Shown: positions 16,741 through 25,332 of the stretch, piece by piece
How the letters are laid out: each line of letters begins with the position of its first letter
Position numbering within the stretch: position 1 is the first letter of the stretch
Origin: JAYEHL01 sp041653935
GTDB taxonomy: Bacteria > Chloroflexota > Dehalococcoidia > E44-bin15
Length of the DNA stretch: 64,000 bases
Direction of reading: 5' to 3'
Assembly (NCBI GenBank): GCA_041653935.1
Contig: JBAZEO010000002.1
Coordinates: 248,001 to 312,000 of the forward strand
Notes under the pieces: generated by a model
Told to the model about the DNA's origin: nothing
The model's database searches: none
What the model saw: the letters and a program-made list of their open reading frames with translations, nothing else
Program-made: the position numbers and the translations under genes

Positions 16741-17807
16741 AAACTAAAAATCTGAGCCAGATCTACGAGGGGCGTCAAATCCTGAAAGACGTAAACTTCT
16801 CGCTGGAGAAAGACGATGCGCTGGCGCTCATCGGTCCCAACGGCGCCGGCAAGACAACGCTGCTCCGTCTCCTGGACCTTCTGGAGAAACCCTCATCCGG
16901 CCAGATTTATTTCGATGCAGTCGACGTCACGCGCTCGGGGAAAAGCAGGCTCAGGGCGCGCCGCAGGATGGCCTTCATCCATCAGAAGCCCATAATGTTC
17001 AAGATGAACGCCTTCAATAATGTGGCCTGCGGGCTTAAGTTCCGGCGCGAAGATAAAAAGAACGTCCGCAACAAGGTTGAACAAGTGCTGGAGCTTGTAG
17101 ACATGAATGACTACCGCAAAAGGGACGCGCGGACGCTCTCTGGCGGCGAGATGCAGCGCATAGCTATAGCGCGCGCCCTGGTCACGAATCCGGCGGTGCT
17201 GTTCCTGGACGAGCCAACGGCAAACCTGGATCCCGCATCCGTATCAAAAGTGGAAGAAATCCTGGCCCGGATCATGAGGGAGGGGAAGACCGCCATTCTT
17301 ATGGTCACGCATGATATGGCACAGGGACAACGCATCGCCCGCAAGATAGGCGTGCTGATAAACGGCGATATCCCGCAGATCGGCAGCCCCAGCGATATCT
17401 TCTTCGCACCGACAAGCACACGTGTAGCCGAATTCGTAGGCGTCGAGAATATCCTGCCCGGTACGGTCGCCGGCAAAGAGCACGAGTTAGCGATCATCAA
17501 CGTAAACGGAGTGAATATCCAGGCGATCACAGACCTGGCGCAAGGTGAAAACGTGCACGTCATGATCCGCCCCGAGGATATTACCTTCACCAAAACCAGA
17601 GACTCCTCCAGCGCCAGAAACGTATTCGAAGGCAGGATCAACAAGATCATCCCGCTCGGACCGCTGACACGGATCGAGATCGACTGCGGTATGCCGCTCC
17701 TGGGCGTCATCACCACAAGATCGGCAAGCGAGCTGGAACTGACCATCAGTTCCAAGCTGTTCGCCAGCTTTAAGGCAACGGCCATACATGTGATTAAGCG
17801 CGTGTAA
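16725..17807 (+). CDS. tupC: Tungstate ABC transporter ATPase TupC with TOBE domain
   Basis: Motifs in order: Walker A GPNGAGKTT, Q-loop FIHQKPIMFKM, signature LSGGEMQR, Walker B VLFLDEP, switch His in MVTHDMAQ. The C-terminal ~110 residues are TOBE-like (HVMIRPEDITFTK, ending FKATAIHVIKRV). That ending is similar to the Mop-type ending of the small protein at 17903, so the two may respond to the same oxyanion. Overlap with the permease gene shows one operon. Confidence 0.9.
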   Translation: MVPIIETKNLSQIYEGRQILKDVNFSLEKDDALALIGPNGAGKTTLLRLLDLLEKPSSGQIYFDAVDVTRSGKSRLRARRRMAFIHQKPIMFKMNAFNNVACGLKFRREDKKNVRNKVEQVLELVDMNDYRKRDARTLSGGEMQRIAIARALVTNPAVLFLDEPTANLDPASVSKVEEILARIMREGKTAILMVTHDMAQGQRIARKIGVLINGDIPQIGSPSDIFFAPTSTRVAEFVGVENILPGTVAGKEHELAIINVNGVNIQAITDLAQGENVHVMIRPEDITFTKTRDSSSARNVFEGRINKIIPLGPLTRIEIDCGMPLLGVITTRSASELELTISSKLFASFKATAIHVIKRV

Positions 17808-17843
17808 TCCACAATAAAGAGTCACGGGAGATTTTTATCGAAT

Positions 17844-17871
17844 TTGACATTATGTTGTTTTGTGCTATTAT
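17844..17871 (+). promoter_or_regulatory. Promoter for the Mop-domain gene
   Basis: TTGACA (17844-17849) and TATTAT (17866-17871) with 16 nt between them. The gene at 17903 therefore has its own promoter despite following the transporter operon. Confidence 0.65.
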
Positions 17872-17902
17872 AGTGCTCTCACAATAAACAGGGAGGAAGA
17901 CA

Positions 17903-18112
17903 ATGAAAATCAGCGCGCGCAACGTATTAAAGGGAAAAGTAAAGCAGATAAAGTCCGGAGCAGTCAACTCCGAGGTCACTGTGAAGACAGCAAACGGCGA
18001 CGAAATCGTGTCGATAATAACCAAGGAATCTGCCCAGAATCTGAAACTCGCAAAAGGCAAAGAGGTCTACGCTGTAATCAAAGCCTCAAGCGTCATGATC
18101 ATGACGAAATAA
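17903..18112 (+). CDS. mop: Molbindin-like single Mop-domain protein
   Basis: A 69-aa protein that is one Mop/TOBE domain: ISARNVLKGKVKQIKSGAVN at the N-terminus and VYAVIKASSVMIM at the C-terminus, the two conserved strands of molbindins. These small cytoplasmic proteins assemble into rings that store molybdate or tungstate. The start is supported by GGGAGGAAGACA before ATG and by its own promoter. Placement right after a tungstate importer fits an oxyanion buffer. Confidence 0.88.
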   Translation: MKISARNVLKGKVKQIKSGAVNSEVTVKTANGDEIVSIITKESAQNLKLAKGKEVYAVIKASSVMIMTK

Positions 18113-18134
18113 CTGCGATCAACTCAGAAAAAAG

Positions 18135-18563
18135 TTATTCCCCTAGGATCTGTAGAATGATCTCCCGCGAGCGCGGGCGGTTATCGAAATCAACTACTAT
18201 GATCTGCTGCCACGTGCCAAGCAGCAGCGCCCTGTTGGAGAAAGGAACGACCAGCGACGGCCCCAGTGTGGATGCCCGCACATGAGAGTAGCCGTTGCCA
18301 TCACCCCAGCGCTCGTCGTGCCTGTATTGGATGTCCCGCGGCACGATGCGATCCCACATCGCCCTGAAATCGCTCACTACCCCCGGCTCGTACTCGATGG
18401 TAGTCACCCCCGCCGTTGAGCCGCTGATGAAAACCGTCACCGTACCGGACTCGACTCCCGATTGCGACACTATGCGTTCAACATCCGGCGTGATGTCAAT
18501 TACATCGCCCTCGCCCTTCGTCTGTATCTTTATTTTTTCCGTTACTACCATGTCGACCTCCAC
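18135..18563 (-). CDS. YjbQ/UPF0047 family protein
   Basis: This 142-aa protein matches the YjbQ family: GTVTVFISGSTAGVTTIEYEPG (GSTAG core), the segment around RHDERWGDGNGYSH, ASTLGPSLVVPF and the conserved GTWQQIIVVDFDNRPR. Members are compact trimers; some were linked to weak thiamine-phosphate synthase activity, but the true role is uncertain. An ATG 12 nt further in (18551) is an alternative start. It faces the Mop gene tail-to-tail with a 22-nt gap. Confidence 0.85.
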   Translation of the reverse strand: MEVDMVVTEKIKIQTKGEGDVIDITPDVERIVSQSGVESGTVTVFISGSTAGVTTIEYEPGVVSDFRAMWDRIVPRDIQYRHDERWGDGNGYSHVRASTLGPSLVVPFSNRALLLGTWQQIIVVDFDNRPRSREIILQILGE

Positions 18564-18589
18564 TGTGTCCGTCGGAGTCTCTGGAAAAG

Positions 18590-18676
18590 AGGTGCAGGAG
18601 AAATTCTCCTGCCAGGGTTTTAGGGGTGTCCCCTATTTTTTACTTCCCCCAAGATTGGGGGATAAAGGGGGTTGAT
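18590..18676. repeat. Dispersed intergenic repeat, copy 1
   Basis: It contains GAGGTGCAGGAGAA next to its inverted partner TTCTCCTGCC, then AGGGG..CCCCT and TTCCCCCAAG..TTGGGGG hairpins. Related copies lie at 42283-42334 and 43580-43676. Confidence 0.65.
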
Positions 18677-18696
18677 TAGCTGTGAATCAAATCCTC

Positions 18697-19449
18697 CTAA
18701 AACACCAGCTCGCTCAGCTCAAATACAGGGCCGTCGTCGCACACACGCTTCGTGCCGTGCCTGGTCTTAATGGTACAGCCGTAGCAGATGCCGAAGCCGC
18801 AACCCATCCTGGCCTCCATGGACACCTGGATGTGCCTGCCCTTAAGCACCTTCATCTGCGACATAGCCCTGTACATAGCCGCCGGCCCGCAGGCGCATAT
18901 CTCATCGGCGGAGCCGACCAGATCACCCAGCAAGTCCGTGACCATCCCCTTGTTTTCGATCAGGCCGTCCTGTGTCACAGGCACAAACTCGACGCCCGCA
19001 GGTACAAGCTTTTTGGGATACACTTGCTTCGCGGTCTTGGCGCCAAATAGTAACGTGACTTTTCGACCATCCTCGATCGCCTTTTCCGCAAGGAATATCA
19101 GCGGAGCGACGCCAACCCCACCCGCGACCAACAGCAAATGCTGCGAAGCGATATCGAAGCCCCTCCCCAGCGGGCCCAGGATATCGACAGGCTCGCCCTT
19201 TTTACGCTGCGCCAGCCATTCCGTGCCCTTGCCAACCACCTCATACAGCAGCGCGATCTCACCCTTGCCGTTCACGCGGTGGATGCCGAGAGGCCGCCGC
19301 AATATCCGATCGTTATTATCGCTGGCGCGCACCATGACGAACTGGCCCGGACAAGCCGCCTCGGCAACGGCGGGAGCCTTAGCCCATAGCAGATATATAT
19401 TGGGCATGACCTCGGCGTTCGACTTGACCACAGCGTCGAGAGGTTTCAT
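18697..19449 (-). CDS. pyrK: Dihydroorotate dehydrogenase electron-transfer subunit
   Basis: A 250-aa ferredoxin-reductase-like protein. FAD-site residues lie in RRPLGIHRV, the NAD-site region in LLLVAGGVGVAPLIFLA, and four C-terminal cysteines in MGCGFGICYGC...RVC for the [2Fe-2S] cluster. PyrK passes electrons from NADH to a class 1B PyrD. It overlaps carB by 4 nt and closes the pyr operon. No pyrD is found in the window, so the catalytic partner must lie elsewhere. Confidence 0.9.
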   Translation of the reverse strand: MKPLDAVVKSNAEVMPNIYLLWAKAPAVAEAACPGQFVMVRASDNNDRILRRPLGIHRVNGKGEIALLYEVVGKGTEWLAQRKKGEPVDILGPLGRGFDIASQHLLLVAGGVGVAPLIFLAEKAIEDGRKVTLLFGAKTAKQVYPKKLVPAGVEFVPVTQDGLIENKGMVTDLLGDLVGSADEICACGPAAMYRAMSQMKVLKGRHIQVSMEARMGCGFGICYGCTIKTRHGTKRVCDDGPVFELSELVF

Positions 19450-22400
19450 TTGCCATCCTCACGTTTCAGGTAGTCGCGCATGCGCTGCACCGAGAACGTC
19501 TGTTCGCCGCTCTGCATAGCTTTGGCCACGGCGCGGATGGTATCGAGCGATGTGTAGCACGGGATGCGCTTCTCGATCGCCGCGCGCCTAATCTCAAAAC
19601 CGTCGCTCTTAGGAACACGCTCGCCGGAGTCCGTATTAACTATTCCGCTCAGCGTCCCGTCACGTATGATATCAATGATATTGGGATACCCCTCGCTGAG
19701 CTTCTTGCTGATGAAAGTAACCGGCACCCCCACCGATTTGAGCAGCGCCGCCGTCCCCTCCGTGGCGTAAAGCTTGAATCCCAGCGCGTGCAGGTCCTTG
19801 ATTATCGGCAGCGCTTCCGGCTTAGTCTCATCCGAGATGCTCACCAGAAGCGCTTTCTCGCGCGGCAGCATCAGATCGGCCGCCATCAGCGCCTTGGCCA
19901 GGGCCGCCTGGAATGTATAATCCACGCCCATAACCTCCCCCGTAGACTTCATCTCGGGGCCGAGATAGCCGTCCACCCCGCTGAGCTTGGACATCGAGAA
20001 AACCGGCGCCTTCACCGCGAAGAGTTTCCGCGCCGGCCACAGCCCGCCCTCGTAACCCTGCTCCTTGAGGCTCTGTCCCAGCATGACCCGCGTCCCCACC
20101 TTCACCATAGGAACCCCGGTAACCTTGCTGATGAAAGGCACGGTCCTGCTGGCGCGCATGTTGGCCTCAAGGACATATACCGACGAAGTGCCATCCTCCT
20201 TGCGCATAATGACGAATTGAATGTTCACCATGCCCCTGACCTTGATCGCCAGGCATATCTCGGTGGTATATCGGACGATAGTATCTATCTCCTCTTTGGT
20301 CAGGTTCAAACCCGGATACACCGCCATGGAATCCCCGCTGTGCACCCCGGCCCGCTCGATGTGCTCCATAATACCGGGGATGAGAACCCTTTCTCCATCA
20401 GCGATGGCATCAACCTCGCATTCTTTCCCCTCGAAGTACTTATCGATGAGCACCGGGCGCTTCGGATCGAGATCCATAGCGCGGTTCATGTAATGTATCA
20501 GCTCGGTGGCGTTGTGCACGATCTCCATGGCCCGTCCGCCGAGGACATAGCTCGGGCGCACCAGAACCGGATAGCCGATGGCCTTGGCCACATTGAGCGC
20601 GCCTTCTACCGTCGTGGCCGTACCGCCCGGCGGCTGCGGAATGCCCAGATGGCTCATCAAATCCTCAAAGTTATGTCTATTTTCCGCCTGGTCTATAGCC
20701 GCGGCGCTGGAGCCGATTATAGGTACGCCGCTGCGATGAAGGGGTTCTGCAAGATTGATCGCGGTCTGCCCGCCGAACTGGACGATTGTGGGAGGGATTT
20801 TACCGTCGATGGCCTCATTCTCCAGTATGTCCCTCACGCTTTCCTCATCCAGCGCCTCGAAGTAAAGGCGGGTCGAGGTATCGGAGTCGGTGGAGACGGT
20901 CTCCGGGTTGGAGTTAATGATAATACTGCTGTACTTCGAATCATGCAGTGCCCATGCCGCATGCACGCTGCTGTAGTCGAACTCTATACCCTGCCCTATG
21001 CGTATCGGCCCGGAGCCGATGACCACGGCCTTGTTGCCTTTTATCGGCTCGGCCTCGTTCTCCTGCTCATATGTGCTGTAGAAATAAGCGGTCTCGGCAT
21101 CGAACTCGGCGGCGCATGTATCCACCATCTTGTATACGGGGGTTATCTTCCACTCATGGCGCTGGGCGCGTATCTGATCAGGCAGCCTGTCGGCCAGCGT
21201 GCCTATTTGAATATCCGAGAACCCCTTACGTTTGGCCTCGCGCATGATCGTCGGCGTAAGCGGCTCCGAAAGCAATCGCTTCTCCATGCGGATGATATTT
21301 GCGAATTTATTTGTGAACCACGGATCGATAGCCGTCTTAATCGATAGTTCATCGGGGGTCATGCCCTTGCGCAGCGCCGCCATCATGGCCCACAGGCGCA
21401 GGTCGCCGGGCCAGAGCATATCGTTATCCTTGCCCCAGTCCGGAGGCTCCCACAGCAGGGACTTCCCGCCAACCTCGAGCGACCTCACCGCCTTCTGCAG
21501 CGCGGCCTCAAATGTGCGCTCGATGGCCATGACCTCTCCCGTAGCCTTCATCTGCGTCCCTATCTTGCGGTCGCCGGTGGCGAACTTGTCGAAAGGCCAG
21601 CGCGGTATCTTGACCACGCAGTAGTCCAAGGCCGGCTCAAAGGCGGCCATCGTCTTACCGGTGACACGGTTCGGTATCTCGTCCAGCGTCTTGCCCACAG
21701 CGATCTTGGCGGAGACCCGTGCAATGGGATATCCCGTGGCCTTGGAAGCCAGCGCCGAGCTGCGGCTGACGCGCGGGTTGACCTCGATGACATAATACGG
21801 AGGCAGGCCGCTGTCCAGCTTTGAGATAACATCCTTGCCGCTGCCGCCGGGAGGCCAGTGCCCGGCCAGCTTCTTGTGCGGCGCCAGGGCGAACTGAATG
21901 TTGCATCCCCCCTCGACGCCAAGCGCCTTGATGATCTTGATGCTAGCCGTGCGGAACATCTGGTGCTCCCTGTCGGTCAGGGTCTGGGTCGGCGCGATGA
22001 CGATGCTGTCGCCGGTATGCACGCCCATAGGGTCGATATTCTCCATATTGCAGACGGTGATGCAGTTGTCATTGCCGTCCCGCATCATCTCGTACTCGAT
22101 CTCTTTCCAGCCGACCAGGCTCTTCTCGATCAGCACCTGGTGCACCGGGCTCACCGCCAGCCCGTTGGACGCAATCGCTTTGAACTTCTCCATCGTCGAG
22201 GCGTGCCCGCCCCCGGTGCCGCCCAGCGTGAAAGCAGGCCGTATCACCACCGGCAGGCCGATGGATTCAGCTGCATCCAGCGCCTCTTTCATATCCGTAG
22301 CGATGATACTCTCCGGTACCGGCTCGCCGATATCCAGCAACATTTTCTTGAAAAGCTCGCGATCCTCGGCCTTGCGTATAGTATCTATAGGCGTCCCAAG

Positions 22401-22736
22401 GGAACGAACGTTGTACTTATCGAGCACGCCGGCGTTAGCCAGATCTACGGCCATATTGAGGCCGGTCTGCCCGCCCAGCGTCGGCAGCAGGCCATCGGGG
22501 CGCTCTTTCGCTATGATACGGTCGATAACCTCAACGGTAAGCGGCTCGATATAGACGATATCGGCGATGCCCTCATCCGTCATGATCGTAGCCGGATTCG
22601 AGTTCACCAGGATCGACGTAACGCCCTCCTCGCGCAGAGCCTTGCACGCCTGCGTGCCGGCATAGTCGAACTCAGCCGCCTGCCCGATGATGATGGGCCC
22701 CGAACCGATGACCAGTACCTTATTTACTTTCGCCAT
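19446..22736 (-). CDS. carB: Carbamoyl-phosphate synthase large subunit
   Basis: A 1096-aa protein of normal length with two ATP-grasp halves: GSGPIIIGQAAEFDYAG and PTLGGQTGLNMA in the first, GSGPIRIGQGIEFDYSS and QFGGQTAINLAEPL in the second. The ligand loops (MENIDPMGVHTGDSIV, MEHIERAGVHSGDSMAVYPG) are intact. The C-terminal ~130 residues are the MGS-like allosteric domain. It makes carbamoyl phosphate for pyrimidines and arginine. The ribosome site is GGGGGAAGA just before ATG. carA lies 72 nt upstream and pyrK overlaps downstream. Confidence 0.97.
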   Translation of the reverse strand: MAKVNKVLVIGSGPIIIGQAAEFDYAGTQACKALREEGVTSILVNSNPATIMTDEGIADIVYIEPLTVEVIDRIIAKERPDGLLPTLGGQTGLNMAVDLANAGVLDKYNVRSLGTPIDTIRKAEDRELFKKMLLDIGEPVPESIIATDMKEALDAAESIGLPVVIRPAFTLGGTGGGHASTMEKFKAIASNGLAVSPVHQVLIEKSLVGWKEIEYEMMRDGNDNCITVCNMENIDPMGVHTGDSIVIAPTQTLTDREHQMFRTASIKIIKALGVEGGCNIQFALAPHKKLAGHWPPGGSGKDVISKLDSGLPPYYVIEVNPRVSRSSALASKATGYPIARVSAKIAVGKTLDEIPNRVTGKTMAAFEPALDYCVVKIPRWPFDKFATGDRKIGTQMKATGEVMAIERTFEAALQKAVRSLEVGGKSLLWEPPDWGKDNDMLWPGDLRLWAMMAALRKGMTPDELSIKTAIDPWFTNKFANIIRMEKRLLSEPLTPTIMREAKRKGFSDIQIGTLADRLPDQIRAQRHEWKITPVYKMVDTCAAEFDAETAYFYSTYEQENEAEPIKGNKAVVIGSGPIRIGQGIEFDYSSVHAAWALHDSKYSSIIINSNPETVSTDSDTSTRLYFEALDEESVRDILENEAIDGKIPPTIVQFGGQTAINLAEPLHRSGVPIIGSSAAAIDQAENRHNFEDLMSHLGIPQPPGGTATTVEGALNVAKAIGYPVLVRPSYVLGGRAMEIVHNATELIHYMNRAMDLDPKRPVLIDKYFEGKECEVDAIADGERVLIPGIMEHIERAGVHSGDSMAVYPGLNLTKEEIDTIVRYTTEICLAIKVRGMVNIQFVIMRKEDGTSSVYVLEANMRASRTVPFISKVTGVPMVKVGTRVMLGQSLKEQGYEGGLWPARKLFAVKAPVFSMSKLSGVDGYLGPEMKSTGEVMGVDYTFQAALAKALMAADLMLPREKALLVSISDETKPEALPIIKDLHALGFKLYATEGTAALLKSVGVPVTFISKKLSEGYPNIIDIIRDGTLSGIVNTDSGERVPKSDGFEIRRAAIEKRIPCYTSLDTIRAVAKAMQSGEQTFSVQRMRDYLKREDGK

Positions 22737-22808
22737 TCTTCCCCCAATTAAATATTATTGCCGACCATATACAATCGTCGCCGCCGACGGTCTACACATA
22801 AATTAATT

Positions 22809-23897
22809 TCACGATCCCTTCATCATCGTTACAAACTCTTCAAACAGGTTGGCCGAATCCATAGGGCCGGGACAGGCCTCGGAGTGATACTGGATAGTGA
22901 ATATCCTGTGTTCCTTATGCCGCAGCCCCTCCACGGTGCCGTCATTGATATTGATATGGCTGATCTCCAATCCTCCCTTTACCGAATCGGCATCGACGGC
23001 GTAGCCGTGGTTCTGGGCGGTGATGCGGATACGGCCGGTCTCCATATCCTTGACGGGATGGTTGCCTCCCCTGTGCCCGAACTTCAGCTTGTAGGTCTTG
23101 GCCCCGAAGACGCGGCCCAGTACCTGATGCCCCATGCAGATGCCCATGATAGGCTTCTTGCCGATGAGAGCAGTCACGGTCTTCTCCAGGTAGGGGCGGT
23201 CCGGAGCGCCGGGGCCGGGGGAGAGCAGGATGCCATCCGGCTTCAGTTCTAATATATCCTCGGCCGACGTGGTAGACGGCACAACGGTGCACGCGCAGCC
23301 CAGCGCGCTGAGTTGGCGCATGATGCTGTACTTGACGCCGCAGTCCACCACCACCACATGACAAACGGGTACCCCCGCGCAGGCGGGCTCCCACTTATAT
23401 TTCTTCTTCGTGCCCACAAGGCTCACGAAATCGCTCTTATCATATTTAGGCAGTTTCTTGATCTCCTTGAGCGCCTTCTCCGGCGGCTCCGATGATATCA
23501 TCCCCTGCATAACGCCCTTCGAGCGCAGACGCCGCGTCAGTGAGCGCGTATCCATCCCGCAGATGCCGGGTATGCCACCGGCCTTCAAATATTCATGCAA
23601 CGTAGAATAGGTCTGCGAGTGACTGGGGATATCGCACGGCTCGCGCACAACAAAGCCCGCCACCTTGATCCCATCCGACTGAAAATCTTCTTTATTAATG
23701 CCGTAGTTGCCAATGAGAGGATAAGTGCAAACGACGATCTGTCCCACGTAAGAAGGATCGGTGAGCATCTCCTGATAGCCCATCATGCTGGTATTGAAAA
23801 CAACCTCGCCGTGCGCCGCTGCATCGGCGCCGAACGAGGTCCCCTCATAAACCGATCCGTCCTCAAGCACCAGATTAATATTCTCGCTCACACGCAC
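22809..23897 (-). CDS. carA: Carbamoyl-phosphate synthase small subunit (glutaminase)
   Basis: A 362-aa protein with an N-terminal CPSase small-chain domain (LEDGSVYEGTSFG, MMGYQEMLTDPSYVGQIV) and a class I glutamine amidotransferase domain carrying the nucleophile in GICMGHQVLG and the catalytic His in QYHSEACPGP. It releases ammonia from glutamine and channels it to CarB. The start is GTG; a second GTG two codons in is also possible. A 59-nt repeat separates it from pyrC. Confidence 0.95.
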   Translation of the reverse strand: MRVSENINLVLEDGSVYEGTSFGADAAAHGEVVFNTSMMGYQEMLTDPSYVGQIVVCTYPLIGNYGINKEDFQSDGIKVAGFVVREPCDIPSHSQTYSTLHEYLKAGGIPGICGMDTRSLTRRLRSKGVMQGMISSEPPEKALKEIKKLPKYDKSDFVSLVGTKKKYKWEPACAGVPVCHVVVVDCGVKYSIMRQLSALGCACTVVPSTTSAEDILELKPDGILLSPGPGAPDRPYLEKTVTALIGKKPIMGICMGHQVLGRVFGAKTYKLKFGHRGGNHPVKDMETGRIRITAQNHGYAVDADSVKGGLEISHININDGTVEGLRHKEHRIFTIQYHSEACPGPMDSANLFEEFVTMMKGS

Positions 23898-23925
23898 CCC
23901 TTTCCATCACAAATATTCGATATCT

Positions 23926-23984
23926 GTAGGGGCAGGCCCCTGTGCCTGCCCTAACGACAGGCAACCACGGGGGGTTGCCCCTAC
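23926..23984. repeat. 59-nt inverted-repeat element overlapping the pyrC stop
   Basis: Nine-base inverted ends GTAGGGGCA (23926-23934) and TGCCCCTAC (23976-23984) flank a GC-rich centre with further pairing (GGGCA/TGCCC). It supplies the pyrC stop codon at 23981-23983. The look is that of a small palindromic mobile repeat. Confidence 0.6.
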
Positions 23985-25330
23985 GCTTTTTTAATAATAA
24001 TCCCATCACCTTGATAAACGATGCGGCCGCCGCATATGGTGGCCATCACCTTGCCCTTCAGCGTCTCGCCGCCGAGGGGCGTATTCTTGCCCTTCGATAC
24101 GAACAGCATCGGATCGACAATCCACCCGGCATCCGGGTCGAATATGGTCACATCCGCCAGCGCCCCGACCTTCAGCGTGCCGACATCTCCGCCTGCCAGC
24201 TCCCGTATGCGCGGCAGCGTCCGGGCCGGCCCGGTAGAAAGCCTCGCTATCAATGTCGGTAAGTCGATTTCCCCTCGATGCACCAGAGACATCACGGAGC
24301 CCAGCGCCGTCTCCAGCCCGCTGATGCCGAACGCGGCCGACGCGAAATCGCCCGACTTGTCGGCCCTTGTATGAGGCGCGTGATCCGTGGCGATGGCATC
24401 GATAACGCCCTCCTTCAACGCGGCGACCAGGGCCTGGACATCGCGCTCCTTCCTGAGCGGCGGATTGACCTTAGCATTGTTATCGACTTTCGACCTCTTC
24501 GACGGTACCGCGACCCGTTCCTCGGTCAGGGTCAGATGGTGCGGCGTGACCTCGGCCGTCACCGCATACTTGCTGGCCCTGGCGTGGCGGATAAGATAAA
24601 CCGAGCCGTATGTGCTGACATGCGCTATATGCACATGCGCCCCGGTCATCTCCGATAGAGCCAGATCACGCGCGACAATTATCTCCTCGGCGGTCTCCGG
24701 TATCCCCTTCAACCCCAGTTTATCCGCCAGCTCGCCCTCGTTCATAACCCCGCTGGCGCTCAGCTCGGCATCCTCGCAATGCTCGATGATCGTTAGACCA
24801 CAAGCGACACTAGCTTCGAGGGCGGCGCGCAGCACCTTGTACTCCAGCACCGAGCTGCCATCGTCGCTTAGAGCCACGACGCCGGCATCCGCCATCTCCT
24901 TCATATCGACGATATCACGGCCGGCACGCCCCTTCGTTATGCAGCCGATGGGGAGCACGCGGACGACGCCGCTCTTGGCAGCCTTCTCACGAACAATTTC
25001 GACCATAGCAGCGCTGTCGATCGGCGGGTTAGTGTTGGGCATGGCGCACACCGTCGTAAATCCCCCCTTAGCCGCGGCGCAGGTGCCCGTAGCGATAGTC
25101 TCCTTCTTCGCACCGCCGGGCTCGCGCAGATGGCAGTGCAGATCGATGAAGCCGGGACAGACAACCATCCCCTTGGCATCAATAATCAAATCAACCTTGG
25201 CGGATATGGCGGCGATCCCGGTCGACGCGCCGACAATACGGCCGTCGGCGATCAATATGTCGCCTACCGCATCGATCCCGCGGCTGGGATCAATCACGCG
25301 CCCGCCGGAAATCAGTATCGACTCAGCCAT
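23981..25330 (-). CDS. pyrC: Dihydroorotase
   Basis: A 449-aa class I dihydroorotase of the amidohydrolase superfamily. The zinc ligands lie in DLHCHLREPGG; downstream HIAHVSTYGS and the catalytic Asp in AIATDHAPHTRADK are intact, as is the substrate region CAMPNTNPP. It cyclises carbamoyl aspartate to dihydroorotate. The start lies 2 nt past the pyrB stop, so the two are translationally linked. Its last codons run into a repeat element, which may have replaced the original C-terminus. Confidence 0.95.
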   Translation of the reverse strand: MAESILISGGRVIDPSRGIDAVGDILIADGRIVGASTGIAAISAKVDLIIDAKGMVVCPGFIDLHCHLREPGGAKKETIATGTCAAAKGGFTTVCAMPNTNPPIDSAAMVEIVREKAAKSGVVRVLPIGCITKGRAGRDIVDMKEMADAGVVALSDDGSSVLEYKVLRAALEASVACGLTIIEHCEDAELSASGVMNEGELADKLGLKGIPETAEEIIVARDLALSEMTGAHVHIAHVSTYGSVYLIRHARASKYAVTAEVTPHHLTLTEERVAVPSKRSKVDNNAKVNPPLRKERDVQALVAALKEGVIDAIATDHAPHTRADKSGDFASAAFGISGLETALGSVMSLVHRGEIDLPTLIARLSTGPARTLPRIRELAGGDVGTLKVGALADVTIFDPDAGWIVDPMLFVSKGKNTPLGGETLKGKVMATICGGRIVYQGDGIIIKKA

Positions 25331-25332
25331 AA

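Noticed and set aside
19788..22751. Long reading frames on the + strand opposite carB (up to 519 codons)
   Set aside because: They lie antisense to an intact carB with all motifs, lack ribosome sites and show no family pattern; they reflect the GC-rich codon bias of carB.
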